Below are positions 15,659-24,634 of a stretch of 39,155 bases of DNA, piece after piece. A program made the translations under genes and the position numbers. The first letter of the stretch is position 1, and the number at the start of each line of letters is the position of its first letter. The stretch comes from Lysobacterales bacterium. Lineage in GTDB: Bacteria > Pseudomonadota > Gammaproteobacteria > Xanthomonadales > SZUA-36. The notes below the pieces were generated by a model that ran no database searches, was not told the origin of the DNA, and saw only the letters and a program-made list of their open reading frames with translations. The stretch is from contig JAKITM010000010.1 in assembly GCA_021648045.1 (NCBI GenBank), forward strand, positions 1 to 39,155, in the 5' to 3' direction.

Positions 15659-17602
15659 ATGGGAAAAATCTATCCAGTTACAAGCCAATGGCAAGAAAAT
15701 GCCTGGATTAACAGTGACAGGTATGAAATAAAATACCGTCAGTCTATTGAAGATAATGAAGGTTTTTGGGCCGAGGCAGCCAGTCGTATTGACTGGATTA
15801 AACCATTTACTAAAGTAAAGGATGTTTCATTTAACCAAGATGACCTGCATATTCGCTGGTATGAAGACGGTAGTCTAAATGTTTGTGCAAATTGCATAGA
15901 TCGCCACCTGGCCGATAAAGCTGACCAAGTTGCGATTATCTGGGAAGGCGATGACCCTGCCGTTGATAAACACATTACTTATTCGCAGTTACATGAGTCT
16001 GTGAGTAAATTCGCCAATGTGCTTAAATCCCGGGGTGTGCTTAAAGGCGATCGGGTAACCCTGTATATGCCGATGGTGCCGGAAGCTGCGATTGCCATGC
16101 TGGCCTGTGCCCGCATTGGTGCCGTTCACTCGGTGGTGTTTGGTGGTTTTTCACCGGAAGCGCTGGCAGGTCGGATTATCGATTGCCAATCAAAAATTGT
16201 AATTACCACAGATGAAGGTCGTCGCGGTGGAAAAACCATTCCACTGAAGGCCAATGTTGATGCTGCGGCTAAACTTGAAGGCGTTGCAGAAATTATTGAA
16301 ACCGTATTGGTGGTGCGAAATACCGGCGCTGATGTTGCCTGGAACAACGATACTGATATCTGGTTGCATGAAGCAGAAACCGGAGTAAGTGCTGATTGTC
16401 CGGTAGAGGAAATGAATGCCGAAGACCCGCTGTTCATTCTCTATACCTCGGGTTCAACAGGTACGCCAAAAGGCGTTCTGCATACCACCGGTGGTTATCT
16501 GGTGTATGCATCGATGACCCATGAATATGTGTTTGATTATCATCCCGGTGATATTTATTGGTGTACTGCCGATGTAGGCTGGGTTACCGGGCATAGTTAT
16601 ATTGTTTATGGTCCACTGGCCAACGGTGCCACCACGCTGATGTTTGAAGGTGTGCCGAATTATCCCGACAGCAGTCGATTCTGGCAGGTCATCGATAAAC
16701 ATCAGGTCAATATTTGTTATACCGCGCCAACGGCTATCCGCGCGTTGATGCGCGAGGGTGATGAGCCGGTGAAAAAGACCTCTCGTGCCTCGCTGCGATT
16801 ATTGGGTAGCGTAGGTGAGCCAATTAATCCGGAAGCTTGGGAGTGGTATTACCATGTGGTGGGGGAACAACGCTGCCCGATTGTAGATACCTGGTGGCAA
16901 ACGGAAACCGGCGGCATCATGGTTACCCCCTTACCGGGCGCAACCGCACTCAAACCCGGCTCTGCCAGCAAGCCATTTTTTGGTGTTCAGCTAGCATTAG
17001 TTGATGGTGATGGTAAATTCCTTGAAGGCGCCGCTGAGGGCAACCTGATTCTTACCGACAGTTGGCCAGGACAAATGCGGGGTTTATATGGAAACCCTGA
17101 ACGCTTTAAGGAGGCATATTTTTCTACCTATCCTGGCTATTATTTTACCGGTGATGGCTGCAAACGGGATGAAGACGGCTATTATTGGATTACCGGGCGG
17201 GTTGATGATGTACTGAATATTTCCGGTCACCGTATGGGAACCGCTGAAATAGAAAGTGCGATGGTCGCCCATCCGGCAGTTTCAGAAGCCGCAGTGGTAG
17301 GTTACCCGCATGACATTAAAGGTCAGGGGATTTATGTTTATGTTACTACTGTTGTCGGCATAGAGCCTTCCGAGGAGCTGAAAAATGAATTGCGTCAAAC
17401 GGTGCGTAAAGAAATCGGACCTATTGCAACACCAGACCTGATTCAATTTACTCCGGCACTGCCAAAGACTCGATCTGGTAAGATTATGCGTAGGATACTG
17501 CGTAAGATTGCTGCCAACGACTATAGCAACTTGGGTGATACCTCCACGCTGGCAGAGCCCGCTGTGGTCGATAGCTTGATTGATGAGAGGATGAATCGCT
17601 AG
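15659..17602 (+). CDS. acs: Acetyl-CoA synthetase (AMP-forming)
   Basis: A 647-residue enzyme that activates acetate to acetyl-CoA through acetyl-AMP. ANL-superfamily motifs are present: YTSGSTGTPKGVLHT (AMP binding), TWWQTETGG, YFTGDGCKRDEDGYYWITGR with the hinge Asp, and PKTRSGKIMRRILRKIA near the C-terminus. The catalytic lysine is Lys608, the residue inactivated by acetylation in this family. A site reading AGGTGG lies before the ATG. It stands divergent from the DcaP-like porin; downstream are remnants of a DUF294-type gene often linked to acs. Confidence 0.97.
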   Translation: MGKIYPVTSQWQENAWINSDRYEIKYRQSIEDNEGFWAEAASRIDWIKPFTKVKDVSFNQDDLHIRWYEDGSLNVCANCIDRHLADKADQVAIIWEGDDPAVDKHITYSQLHESVSKFANVLKSRGVLKGDRVTLYMPMVPEAAIAMLACARIGAVHSVVFGGFSPEALAGRIIDCQSKIVITTDEGRRGGKTIPLKANVDAAAKLEGVAEIIETVLVVRNTGADVAWNNDTDIWLHEAETGVSADCPVEEMNAEDPLFILYTSGSTGTPKGVLHTTGGYLVYASMTHEYVFDYHPGDIYWCTADVGWVTGHSYIVYGPLANGATTLMFEGVPNYPDSSRFWQVIDKHQVNICYTAPTAIRALMREGDEPVKKTSRASLRLLGSVGEPINPEAWEWYYHVVGEQRCPIVDTWWQTETGGIMVTPLPGATALKPGSASKPFFGVQLALVDGDGKFLEGAAEGNLILTDSWPGQMRGLYGNPERFKEAYFSTYPGYYFTGDGCKRDEDGYYWITGRVDDVLNISGHRMGTAEIESAMVAHPAVSEAAVVGYPHDIKGQGIYVYVTTVVGIEPSEELKNELRQTVRKEIGPIATPDLIQFTPALPKTRSGKIMRRILRKIAANDYSNLGDTSTLAEPAVVDSLIDERMNR

Positions 17603-17678
17603 GATGGATCATTAAACAGATGAAAAGCCGGTCATTGTACCGACCCTGTTTTGTTATAGATAAGAGTAGAATACGAAT

Positions 17679-17841
17679 ATGTCCGATATTACTCATATTG
17701 TATGATTTTTTGCGTACAGTTCAGCCTTTTGATGGACTCGATGTTGCCGCTCTGAACACAGTTAGTGAACAACTAGAAGTGGCATATTACCCACAAAACA
17801 AATCCATACTAGATTACCAAGAGAAACTGTATGCTTATTGA
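17679..17841 (+). pseudogene. Remnant of DUF294/cNMP-binding nucleotidyltransferase-like gene
   Basis: The stretch FLRTVQPFDGLDVAALNTVS followed by EQLEVAYYPQNKSIL, translated from 17701, matches the N-terminal cyclic-nucleotide-binding domain of CBS/DUF294 nucleotidyltransferase-like proteins that often neighbour acs. A plausible start, ATG at 17679 (MSDITHI), is one base out of frame; removing one base near 17700 would join the two parts. The frame ends at 17841 after about 45 matching residues, while the full protein is about 600 residues. It is therefore both shifted and truncated. The next gene begins within its last codons, so a deletion probably fused this relic to the GNAT gene. Confidence 0.55.
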
Positions 17842-18367
17842 AGATTCGCAGCGTTTGTCCTATGCATTGATGACGGTGGATGATTCCGAGCTGATGTTTC
17901 AGTTGGATCAGGACCCGCAAGTTATGCATTATATTACCGGGGGTAAAGCCACCAGCCGCAAGGATATAGAGGAAATATTTCTACCTCGTCTGCAAAGTTA
18001 TACTAACTTGGCGAAGGGCTGGGGATTATGGAAAACAATGTTGAAGCATGAACAAAGCTTTCTGGGCTGGATTCTGGTCCGGCCGGCAAATTATTTCAGT
18101 GATAAACCTCAATTTAATAATCTAGAGTTGGGTTGGCGCTTTAAAAGAGAAGCCTGGGGTTGTGGTTATGCCACTGAGGCTGCGGTGCATATCTTACAAG
18201 CATTGGCGAGTGCGGGTAGTGCTCGTCGGTTTTCCGCTATTGCAGTGGAAGATAATTCATCGTCAATAAAAATTATGCACAAGCTGGGGATGAAGTATGT
18301 CAAAACATATACTCATAAAGACCCCCTAGGTGAGGAAGAGGTGGTTTATTATCAGGTGGATGTTTAG
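17831..18367 (+). CDS. GNAT-family N-acetyltransferase (RimJ/RimL-like)
   Basis: A 178-residue acetyltransferase with the layout of the RimJ/RimL group (acetyltransf_3). The acetyl-CoA loop lies in LGWRFKREAWGCGYATEAAVHIL (central motif, about residues 98-120), and the C-terminal VEDNSSSIKIMHKLGMKYV is the typical NxxSxxxxxKxGF-like segment. The substrate is unknown; members act on protein N-termini, antibiotics or small metabolites. It begins inside the tail of the DUF294 relic and has a modest ribosome site. Confidence 0.88.
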   Translation: MLIEDSQRLSYALMTVDDSELMFQLDQDPQVMHYITGGKATSRKDIEEIFLPRLQSYTNLAKGWGLWKTMLKHEQSFLGWILVRPANYFSDKPQFNNLELGWRFKREAWGCGYATEAAVHILQALASAGSARRFSAIAVEDNSSSIKIMHKLGMKYVKTYTHKDPLGEEEVVYYQVDV

Positions 18368-18457
18368 CTTATGAGTTACGATACTTTCTGCACTGTTACC
18401 CGGTTAAATAGTGCCGCTTTTCTCAGGGTTGCCCAGCTTAGTTATGTAATCAAAATA

Positions 18458-18488
18458 TTGACTTATTTGGAATAAAATCAGTTATAAT
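18458..18488 (+). promoter_or_regulatory. Possible promoter of the EF-G gene
   Basis: TTGACT (18458-18463) and TATAAT (18483-18488) are near-consensus but 19 bases apart, slightly longer than the optimum. They lie 38 bases before the ATG. Confidence 0.5.
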
Positions 18489-18525
18489 ATCTGGCTAATT
18501 TTGGCACTATTAATCGAGCAAAACC

Positions 18526-20613
18526 ATGACAGACTTAAGCCTATACAGAAATATTGGTATTTTCGCCCATGTAGACGCGGGTAAAACCACAACGACTGAA
18601 CGAATTCTCAAACTGACCGGTAAAATTCATAAAACCGGTGAGGTTCATGATGGTGCGGCAACCACTGATTTCATGGAACAGGAGCAAGAGCGCGGTATTA
18701 CCATTCAGTCTGCGGCTACTACCTGTTACTGGGATGATCACCGTTTCAATATTATTGATACCCCGGGTCATGTTGACTTCACTATCGAGGTTTACCGTTC
18801 ACTTAAAGTACTGGATGGCGGTGTTGGTGTGTTTTGTGGTTCTGGCGGCGTTGAGCCTCAGTCTGAAACCAACTGGCGTTATGCGAATGAATCAAAAGTA
18901 GCGCGGATTATTTTTGTTAATAAAATGGATCGCATCGGTGCGGATTTCCTGCGCGTAGTCGCTCAGGTTGAAAAGGTTTTAGCTGCCAGGCCTTTGGTTA
19001 TGGTACTGCCTATCGGTACTGAAGATGAATTTGTCGGCATGGTTGACCTGCTGACGCGTAAAGCTTATGTCTGGGACGATAGCGGCGAGCCGGAAAACTT
19101 CGATATTGTTGATGTGCCTGCTGATATGGTTGATCTAGTTGAAGAATACCGGGTCAAGCTGATTGAAACAGCCGTAGAGCAAGATGACGATATCATGATG
19201 GCTTATATGGAAGAACAAGAACCCTCCATTGAAGACCTTAAAAAATGTATTCGTAAAGGCACTATTGCCCTGGATTTCTTCCCAACTTATTGTGGTTCTG
19301 CATTTAAGAACAAAGGTGTACAGTTAATTCTGGATGCGGTTGTAGATTACCTGCCGAGCCCGACGGAAGTCCCTCCGCAGCCACTGACAGATGAAGAGGG
19401 TGTAGAAACCGGCGAGTTTGCCACAGTTTCTATCGAAGAGCCGTTCAAGGCGCTGGCATTTAAAATCATGGATGACCGTTTCGGCGCGTTGACCTTCATT
19501 CGTATTTATTCCGGCACGCTGAACAAAGGCGATACCATTCTGAATTCCTACACGGGTAAAACTGAACGCATCGGCCGCATGGTTGAAATGCACGCGGATG
19601 ATCGGGATGAGCTCGATTCAGCCCAGGCTGGCGATATTATTGCTATCGTGGGAATGAAAAATGTACAGACAGGCCATACTTTATGTGACCCCAAGCATCC
19701 GGTGACTCTGGAGCCAATGATTTTCCCTGATCCGGTAATCTCAATTGCCGTATCACCTAAAGACAAGGGCGGCTCACAGAAAATGGGCGTTGCTATCGGC
19801 AAAATGATTGCTGAAGATCCATCTTTCCGGGTAGAAACCGATGAAGATTCCGGCGAGACCATTCTTAAAGGCATGGGCGAGCTGCATCTGGATATTAAAG
19901 TTGATATTCTCAAGCGTACTTACGGTGTAGAACTTGAAGTTGGTCAGCCTCAGGTAGCCTATCGCGAGACTATCACTAAAGAAATTGAAGATAGTTACAC
20001 CCATAAGAAACAATCGGGTGGTTCGGGTCAGTTTGGTAAGATCGATTACCGCATTAAACCTGGTGAAGCCGGAACTGGCTATGTATTTAGCTCAAGCGTA
20101 ACCGGTGGTAATGTACCAAAAGAGTTCTTCCCGGCGATCGAAAAAGGCTTCCGCATTATGATGGAAGAAGGGCCTCTGGCTGGCTTCCCTGTGCTGGATG
20201 TTGAAATAGAATTGTGTGACGGTGGCTACCATGCTGTTGATTCATCCGCTATCGCTTTTGAACTGGCGGCAAAGGGTGCTTATAGGCAGTCAATGACTAA
20301 AGCCGGTCCGCAGCTGATTGAGCCGATTATGAAGGTTGATGTGTATACCCCAGATGATCATGTAGGTGATGTTATTGGTGATTTGAATCGTCGCCGTGGC
20401 ATGATCAAAGATCAGGAGAAGGGTGTTACAGGCGTACGGGTTAAAGCTGATGTGCCACTGGCAGAAATGTTTGGTTATATTGGTTCCCTGCGGACTATGA
20501 CTTCCGGTCGTGGGCAGTTCTCGATGGAGTTCTCACACTATATGCCTTGTCCTAAAAACATCTCTGAGAAAGTTATTGAAGAAACTCGTGAGAGAAAAGA
20601 AGCTGCTAAGTAA
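18526..20613 (+). CDS. fusA: Elongation factor G, EF-G2/FusB type
   Basis: A 695-residue translational GTPase that drives ribosomal translocation and, with RRF, recycling. The G domain shows AHVDAGKTT (14-22), switch II DTPGH (78-82) and NKMD (132-135), followed by domains II-V ending SMEFSHYMPCPKNISEKVIEE. The gene stands alone, not in the rpsL-rpsG-fusA-tuf operon. From memory its sequence (MTDLSLYRNIGIFAHVDAGK, GGVGVFCGSGGVEPQSETN) follows the second EF-G of Pseudomonas (FusB/FusA2) rather than the canonical copy. I infer that a separate fusA exists elsewhere in the genome. Confidence 0.93.
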   Translation: MTDLSLYRNIGIFAHVDAGKTTTTERILKLTGKIHKTGEVHDGAATTDFMEQEQERGITIQSAATTCYWDDHRFNIIDTPGHVDFTIEVYRSLKVLDGGVGVFCGSGGVEPQSETNWRYANESKVARIIFVNKMDRIGADFLRVVAQVEKVLAARPLVMVLPIGTEDEFVGMVDLLTRKAYVWDDSGEPENFDIVDVPADMVDLVEEYRVKLIETAVEQDDDIMMAYMEEQEPSIEDLKKCIRKGTIALDFFPTYCGSAFKNKGVQLILDAVVDYLPSPTEVPPQPLTDEEGVETGEFATVSIEEPFKALAFKIMDDRFGALTFIRIYSGTLNKGDTILNSYTGKTERIGRMVEMHADDRDELDSAQAGDIIAIVGMKNVQTGHTLCDPKHPVTLEPMIFPDPVISIAVSPKDKGGSQKMGVAIGKMIAEDPSFRVETDEDSGETILKGMGELHLDIKVDILKRTYGVELEVGQPQVAYRETITKEIEDSYTHKKQSGGSGQFGKIDYRIKPGEAGTGYVFSSSVTGGNVPKEFFPAIEKGFRIMMEEGPLAGFPVLDVEIELCDGGYHAVDSSAIAFELAAKGAYRQSMTKAGPQLIEPIMKVDVYTPDDHVGDVIGDLNRRRGMIKDQEKGVTGVRVKADVPLAEMFGYIGSLRTMTSGRGQFSMEFSHYMPCPKNISEKVIEETRERKEAAK

Positions 20614-20639
20614 TTCAGCGTATCTTTTTAGCAATATCA

Positions 20640-20673
20640 GCCCCGCTTGTGTTTACACAGGCAGGGCTTTTTT
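20640..20673 (+). terminator. Rho-independent terminator after the EF-G gene
   Basis: GCCCCGCTTGTG, loop TTTA, CACAGGCAGGGC, with one mismatch, followed by six or more T. It ends the EF-G transcript. Confidence 0.85.
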
Positions 20674-20728
20674 ATGCTGTGTGAAAATCTAGTAAATATT
20701 CGCTAGTACTATTCGTTAGACCGAAAGC

Positions 20729-21133
20729 TTAAAAGTCAGCTTTATCGTTAGTTTTCGGTGTATAGGTTTTAGCTTCTTCATCACTAAGTTCTTCAATTCT
20801 TAATGTCCAGTCTGCAAGGCTGGAATGAACCTGCAGACGAAATTTCCCGCTCTGGTCAAATAGCCTGACACCATTACTGATCCAGTTGGTTTTACTGATT
20901 TTCCCCATATACTCTCCACTGGGGGATTTAACCAGACTAATCTGCAATGCCATCGAACCGGGATAGTCGCCCTTGGCACGCCAGTCTAAAATCCACGGGG
21001 CTTTGACTTCAAATTCAGCGGTGGTTTGGCTTTTTGTGCCTTTAAACTCACGGATTAACTCCTTAGAAGTAACAGCCGATGAGAAGCCCATCAGCGCGAT
21101 TAGCAATACAATACAAAACGATGGTTTGTTCAT
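20729..21133 (-). CDS. Small exported protein of unknown function
   Basis: A 134-residue protein with a clear signal peptide (hydrophobic about 7-20, cleavage probably after VTS near residue 23). The mature part is about 110 residues and looks beta-rich, with FEVKAPWILDWRAKGDYPGS, FDQSGKFRLQVHSSLADWTLRIEEL and a polar C-terminus. I do not recognise a named domain; the WxLxW and GKFxLxVxSxxxxWTL pattern suggests a small jelly-roll or Ig-like periplasmic fold (inference). It has a GAGAG ribosome site. The neighbours, EF-G and pntAB, give no functional hint. Confidence 0.7.
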   Translation of the reverse strand: MNKPSFCIVLLIALMGFSSAVTSKELIREFKGTKSQTTAEFEVKAPWILDWRAKGDYPGSMALQISLVKSPSGEYMGKISKTNWISNGVRLFDQSGKFRLQVHSSLADWTLRIEELSDEEAKTYTPKTNDKADF

Positions 21134-21301
21134 AATATTAGCTCTCTGTGTGTGATCTCGATTTCTGCAACAGGGTATCTGTATACACTATTATGAATGT
21201 CGAGATTAAAACCCCTAGATACCATGAATATTGTATACCTTGTAGCAGCATCAAAGGTAGTTATTCAGCCCACACCACAAGCGTGCTGCTTTCTAGTCAC
21301 C

Positions 21302-21339
21302 CAGAGTATAACCCCACTTGGTTGGGGGGTTATACTCTG
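21302..21339. terminator. Perfect 14-bp palindrome downstream of pntB
   Basis: CAGAGTATAACCCC (21302-21315) and GGGGTTATACTCTG (21326-21339) form a perfect 14-bp stem around a 10-base loop, 14 bases beyond the pntB stop. There is no T-run on the pntB strand, so it may be a Rho-assisted end, an mRNA-protecting stem, or a dispersed repeat; its right arm resembles 9281-9314. Confidence 0.5.
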
Positions 21340-21352
21340 CTCTTATCTCAGA

Positions 21353-22756
21353 TTAGAGTGCTTTGAAAACAGCATCCAGCGTGTCTTTAGCATCGCCAAA
21401 TAACATACGGGTATTGTCTTTGAAAAACAATGGGTTCTGTACTCCAGCATAACCAGTAGCCATGCTGCGTTTAAGCACAATAGTGGTTTCACCCTTCCAA
21501 CATTCGAGTACCGGCATGCCGCCAATCGGCCCGTCCAAGTCAGTCTGCGCTGATGGGTTAACGATGTCATTGGCGCCAATGACGACCGAAACATCGATGT
21601 TGGGAAAATCATCATTGATTTCATCGAGTTCATAAACGATGTCATAAGGGACTTTGGCTTCTGCCAATAAAACATTCATATGTCCTGGCATGCGCCCGGC
21701 AACCGGATGAATACCAAAGCGTACATTTATACCTTTACCGCGTAGGACTTTGGTGATTTCATTAACCACATGCTGCGCTTGGGCAACTGCCATTCCGTAT
21801 CCGGGAATAATCATGACTTCTTTGGCGTTGTTAAGCAGATCGGCGGTTTCTTGTGAATCAATCGCTTCAATTTCACCTTCTTGCTCACCGCTTGCAGCAG
21901 CGCTGGTGCCGCCACCGGTGCCGAAACCACCGGCGATTACCGAAAGGAACTTGCGGTTCATCGCTCGGCACATGATGTAACTAAGGATGGCACCACTAGA
22001 ACCCACCAATGCGCCGGTTACGATTAACAGGTCATTACCCAGCATAAAGCCGACAGCTGCTGCGGCCCAGCCGGAGTAGCTGTTGAGCATGGAAACTACC
22101 ACCGGCATATCCGCGCCGCCAATGGCCATGACCATATGAATGCCAAACAACAGCGCAATAGCAGTCATTATTAATAGTGGCAACATACCCGCGCCTGCGG
22201 CTGAACCCAGTACGAACTGATAGCCGAACCAAAAGACTGCAATCAGCAGGCCCAAGTTGAGCCAGTGTCGTCCTGGTAGGGTTAGTGGCGTGCCGCCAAT
22301 GCGCCCGGATAATTTGCCAAAAGCAATCACCGAGCCCGAAAATGTCACCGCACCGATAAGCACACCAATATAGGTTTCAATATCATGAATGGTGAGCTCG
22401 ATGCCACTTAACTGCCCGCCGTGGCCCATAAAATTGGCATAGCCAACGGCAACGGCAGCAATACCGACCAGACTGTGTAATACGGCTACCAATTCTGGCA
22501 TCTGCGTCATTTGAATACGATGCGCGGCAAACAAGCCAATGCTGGCACCAATAACCAGCGCTGCCAGCAGGATGGGGTAGGTTTCTGGTTTAACAAATCC
22601 GATTACGGTTGCGACCAGAGCGATAGCCATGCCGATAATGCCGTACCAGTTGCCGCGTCTTGCGGTTTCCTGGTTGGAAAGTCCACCCAGGGCTAGAATG
22701 AAGAGGACGATCGCAATAATATACGATCCGGTAACTACGCCTTGAATACTAATCAC
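21353..22756 (-). CDS. pntB: NAD(P) transhydrogenase subunit beta
   Basis: A 467-residue PntB, the proton-pumping subunit with the NADP(H)-binding domain. It has about nine membrane helices in the first 290 residues and then domain III with IIPGYGMAVAQAQHVVNEI, GIHPVAGRMPGHMNVLLAEA and VVIGANDIVNP. The start is taken as the GTG at 22756 (VISIQGVVTGSYIIA), because AGGAGA within the end of pntA sits 7 bases before it and this matches the usual N-terminus; a longer frame to 22810 overlaps pntA and is not favoured. The gap to the pntA stop is 4 bases. Confidence 0.95.
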   Translation of the reverse strand: MISIQGVVTGSYIIAIVLFILALGGLSNQETARRGNWYGIIGMAIALVATVIGFVKPETYPILLAALVIGASIGLFAAHRIQMTQMPELVAVLHSLVGIAAVAVGYANFMGHGGQLSGIELTIHDIETYIGVLIGAVTFSGSVIAFGKLSGRIGGTPLTLPGRHWLNLGLLIAVFWFGYQFVLGSAAGAGMLPLLIMTAIALLFGIHMVMAIGGADMPVVVSMLNSYSGWAAAAVGFMLGNDLLIVTGALVGSSGAILSYIMCRAMNRKFLSVIAGGFGTGGGTSAAASGEQEGEIEAIDSQETADLLNNAKEVMIIPGYGMAVAQAQHVVNEITKVLRGKGINVRFGIHPVAGRMPGHMNVLLAEAKVPYDIVYELDEINDDFPNIDVSVVIGANDIVNPSAQTDLDGPIGGMPVLECWKGETTIVLKRSMATGYAGVQNPLFFKDNTRMLFGDAKDTLDAVFKAL

Positions 22757-22760
22757 AAGC

Positions 22761-24296
22761 CTATCTCCTAAACATTTCGAGCATGCGGCGGGTGACGGCA
22801 AAGCCGCCAAAGATATTGATACTCGCTAGTAAAACGGTACCGGTGGCAATCCACATAACCATTTCGTTATCTGAACTAATCTGTAGCAGGGCGCCAATAA
22901 TAATAATGCTTGATATAGCATTGGTTACACTCATCAGCGGGGTGTGCAGTGCGGCTGAGACATTCCAAATAACCATGTAGCCTACAAAACAGGCGAGTAC
23001 AAAGACGGTGAAGTGGGCCATGAAATCAGCCGGTGCAACCGCACCCAGCCCCAGCAGGGCAAGGCCGCCCATAACGGCACCAATAATTGGGCCTGCTATC
23101 GAGAGTTTGCCTTTTTCGACTACAACTGGTGTGGCTTCAGGCTCGGCTTGCTTAGGCGGTGCTGCCGATAGTTTGGGTGCGGGTGGTGGCCAGGTCGTTT
23201 GTTTATCTTTACAGATGGTAGCACCACGAATGACTTCATCTTCCATATCTACCACAATTTGACCGTCTTTCTCAGGGGTCAATTCTGTTAGCAGATGCCT
23301 TAGATTGCTGGCATACAATTGGCTGGATTGTGCCGCCATTCGACTAGGTAAATCGGTGTAGCCGATCAGGGTAACGCCGTTGTGGCTGATGACTTTTCCA
23401 GCCTGGGTCAACTCGCAGTTACCGCCTTGTTCGGCGGCAAGATCGACAACCACGCTGCCAGCTTTCATAGATTCAACCATCTCGGCAGTAATTAACCGTG
23501 GTGCAGGACGGCCGGGAATCAATGCAGTAGTGATAATAATATCAACTTCTTTTGCCTGTTCTGCAAACAACGCCATTTCAGCTTTAATGAATTCATCGCT
23601 CATGACTTTGGCATAACCGCCAGCACCGCTGCCGTCTTCATCTTCAAAGTCCAGCATCAGGAATTCGGCATTCATGCTTTCTATTTGTTCTTTTACTTCT
23701 GGGCGGGTATCGAAGGAGCGCACAATCGCGCCCATGCTGTTGGCCGCACCAATAGCCGCCAATCCGGCAACTCCGGCACCAATAACTAGCACCTTGGCCG
23801 GTGGAACTTTACCTGCAGCAGTGATTTGCCCGGTAAAAAAGCGCCCGAAGTGCTGGGCTGCTTCGACGATTGCGCGATACCCGGCAATATTTGCCATCGA
23901 ACTGAGCGCATCCATTTTCTGTGCTCGCGAAATTCGCGGAATACTGTCCATGGCGATTGCGGTAACTCCGCGATCGGTTAATTCTTGTAGCAGTTCGGGG
24001 TTTTGCGCCGGCCAGAGGAAACTAATTAGTGTTTGCCCAGTTTTTAACCTAGCGGTTTCAACATCATCCGGCCCACGCACTTTCATAATAATGTCAGCGC
24101 TATCCCAGACTTCATCAACAGCGGCTATCGAACAACCTGCAGCAACATAATCGGCATCTGAAAAATTGGCCTCGGCGCCTGCGTTAGTTTCTACCGTCAG
24201 CTCAAATCCCATTTTGATAAGCTGGGCGGCAACTTCCGGGGTCGTGGCTACGCGTTTTTCACCTGCGTATATTTCCTTCGGTACACTGATTTTCAT
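22761..24296 (-). CDS. pntA: NAD(P) transhydrogenase subunit alpha
   Basis: A 511-residue PntA of the single-chain (E. coli-like) type, which couples hydride transfer from NADH to NADP+ to proton inflow and so supplies NADPH. Domain I (about 1-370) starts MKISVPKEIYAGEKRVATTP and holds the Rossmann motif VIGAGVAGLAAIGAANSMGA. A Pro/Ala-rich linker (about 373-400) leads to four membrane helices. GGAG lies before the ATG. It is the first gene of the pntAB operon. Confidence 0.96.
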   Translation of the reverse strand: MKISVPKEIYAGEKRVATTPEVAAQLIKMGFELTVETNAGAEANFSDADYVAAGCSIAAVDEVWDSADIIMKVRGPDDVETARLKTGQTLISFLWPAQNPELLQELTDRGVTAIAMDSIPRISRAQKMDALSSMANIAGYRAIVEAAQHFGRFFTGQITAAGKVPPAKVLVIGAGVAGLAAIGAANSMGAIVRSFDTRPEVKEQIESMNAEFLMLDFEDEDGSGAGGYAKVMSDEFIKAEMALFAEQAKEVDIIITTALIPGRPAPRLITAEMVESMKAGSVVVDLAAEQGGNCELTQAGKVISHNGVTLIGYTDLPSRMAAQSSQLYASNLRHLLTELTPEKDGQIVVDMEDEVIRGATICKDKQTTWPPPAPKLSAAPPKQAEPEATPVVVEKGKLSIAGPIIGAVMGGLALLGLGAVAPADFMAHFTVFVLACFVGYMVIWNVSAALHTPLMSVTNAISSIIIIGALLQISSDNEMVMWIATGTVLLASINIFGGFAVTRRMLEMFRR

Positions 24297-24634
24297 AAAA
24301 TAACTCCGCTGATTTTCTGAATTTATTTATATTATGTTGAAATTAAGAACGCTTTCTCCGGTGCAGACTGGCTTGCTGTGTTGCTGCTGCTGAATAAGAT
24401 TGTAAATGTTGAACGAGAGTATACCCACAAAAACAACTAAAATTGCATTTCAGATCAATTAAATTACACAGTAGCGCGAACAGCAGGGATTGTTTTATTT
24501 CGAATTTGTTGGGCAGAAATGTATAACTGGAGCCAAACCGATTAGGATCGGGGCTATACAGTTGCAGCGGACAGTGAGAAATTCACTGTCTTAATAATAC
24601 TGTTGTCGGGGCTTATATGCTGGCCTGATAATAG
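24297..24634. other. Intergenic region upstream of pntA
   Basis: About 340 bases without a convincing gene. It must hold the pntAB promoter (reverse strand). A clean stem, GACAGTGA (24570-24577) with TCACTGTC (24583-24590) around GAAAT, lies about 45 bases beyond the dolP stop and may help end that transcript. Confidence 0.4.

Noticed and set aside
23674..24150. A 158-codon forward frame opposite pntA
   Set aside because: It mirrors the pntA coding strand, is rich in Ala/Ser/Ile as antisense frames are, and has no family likeness.
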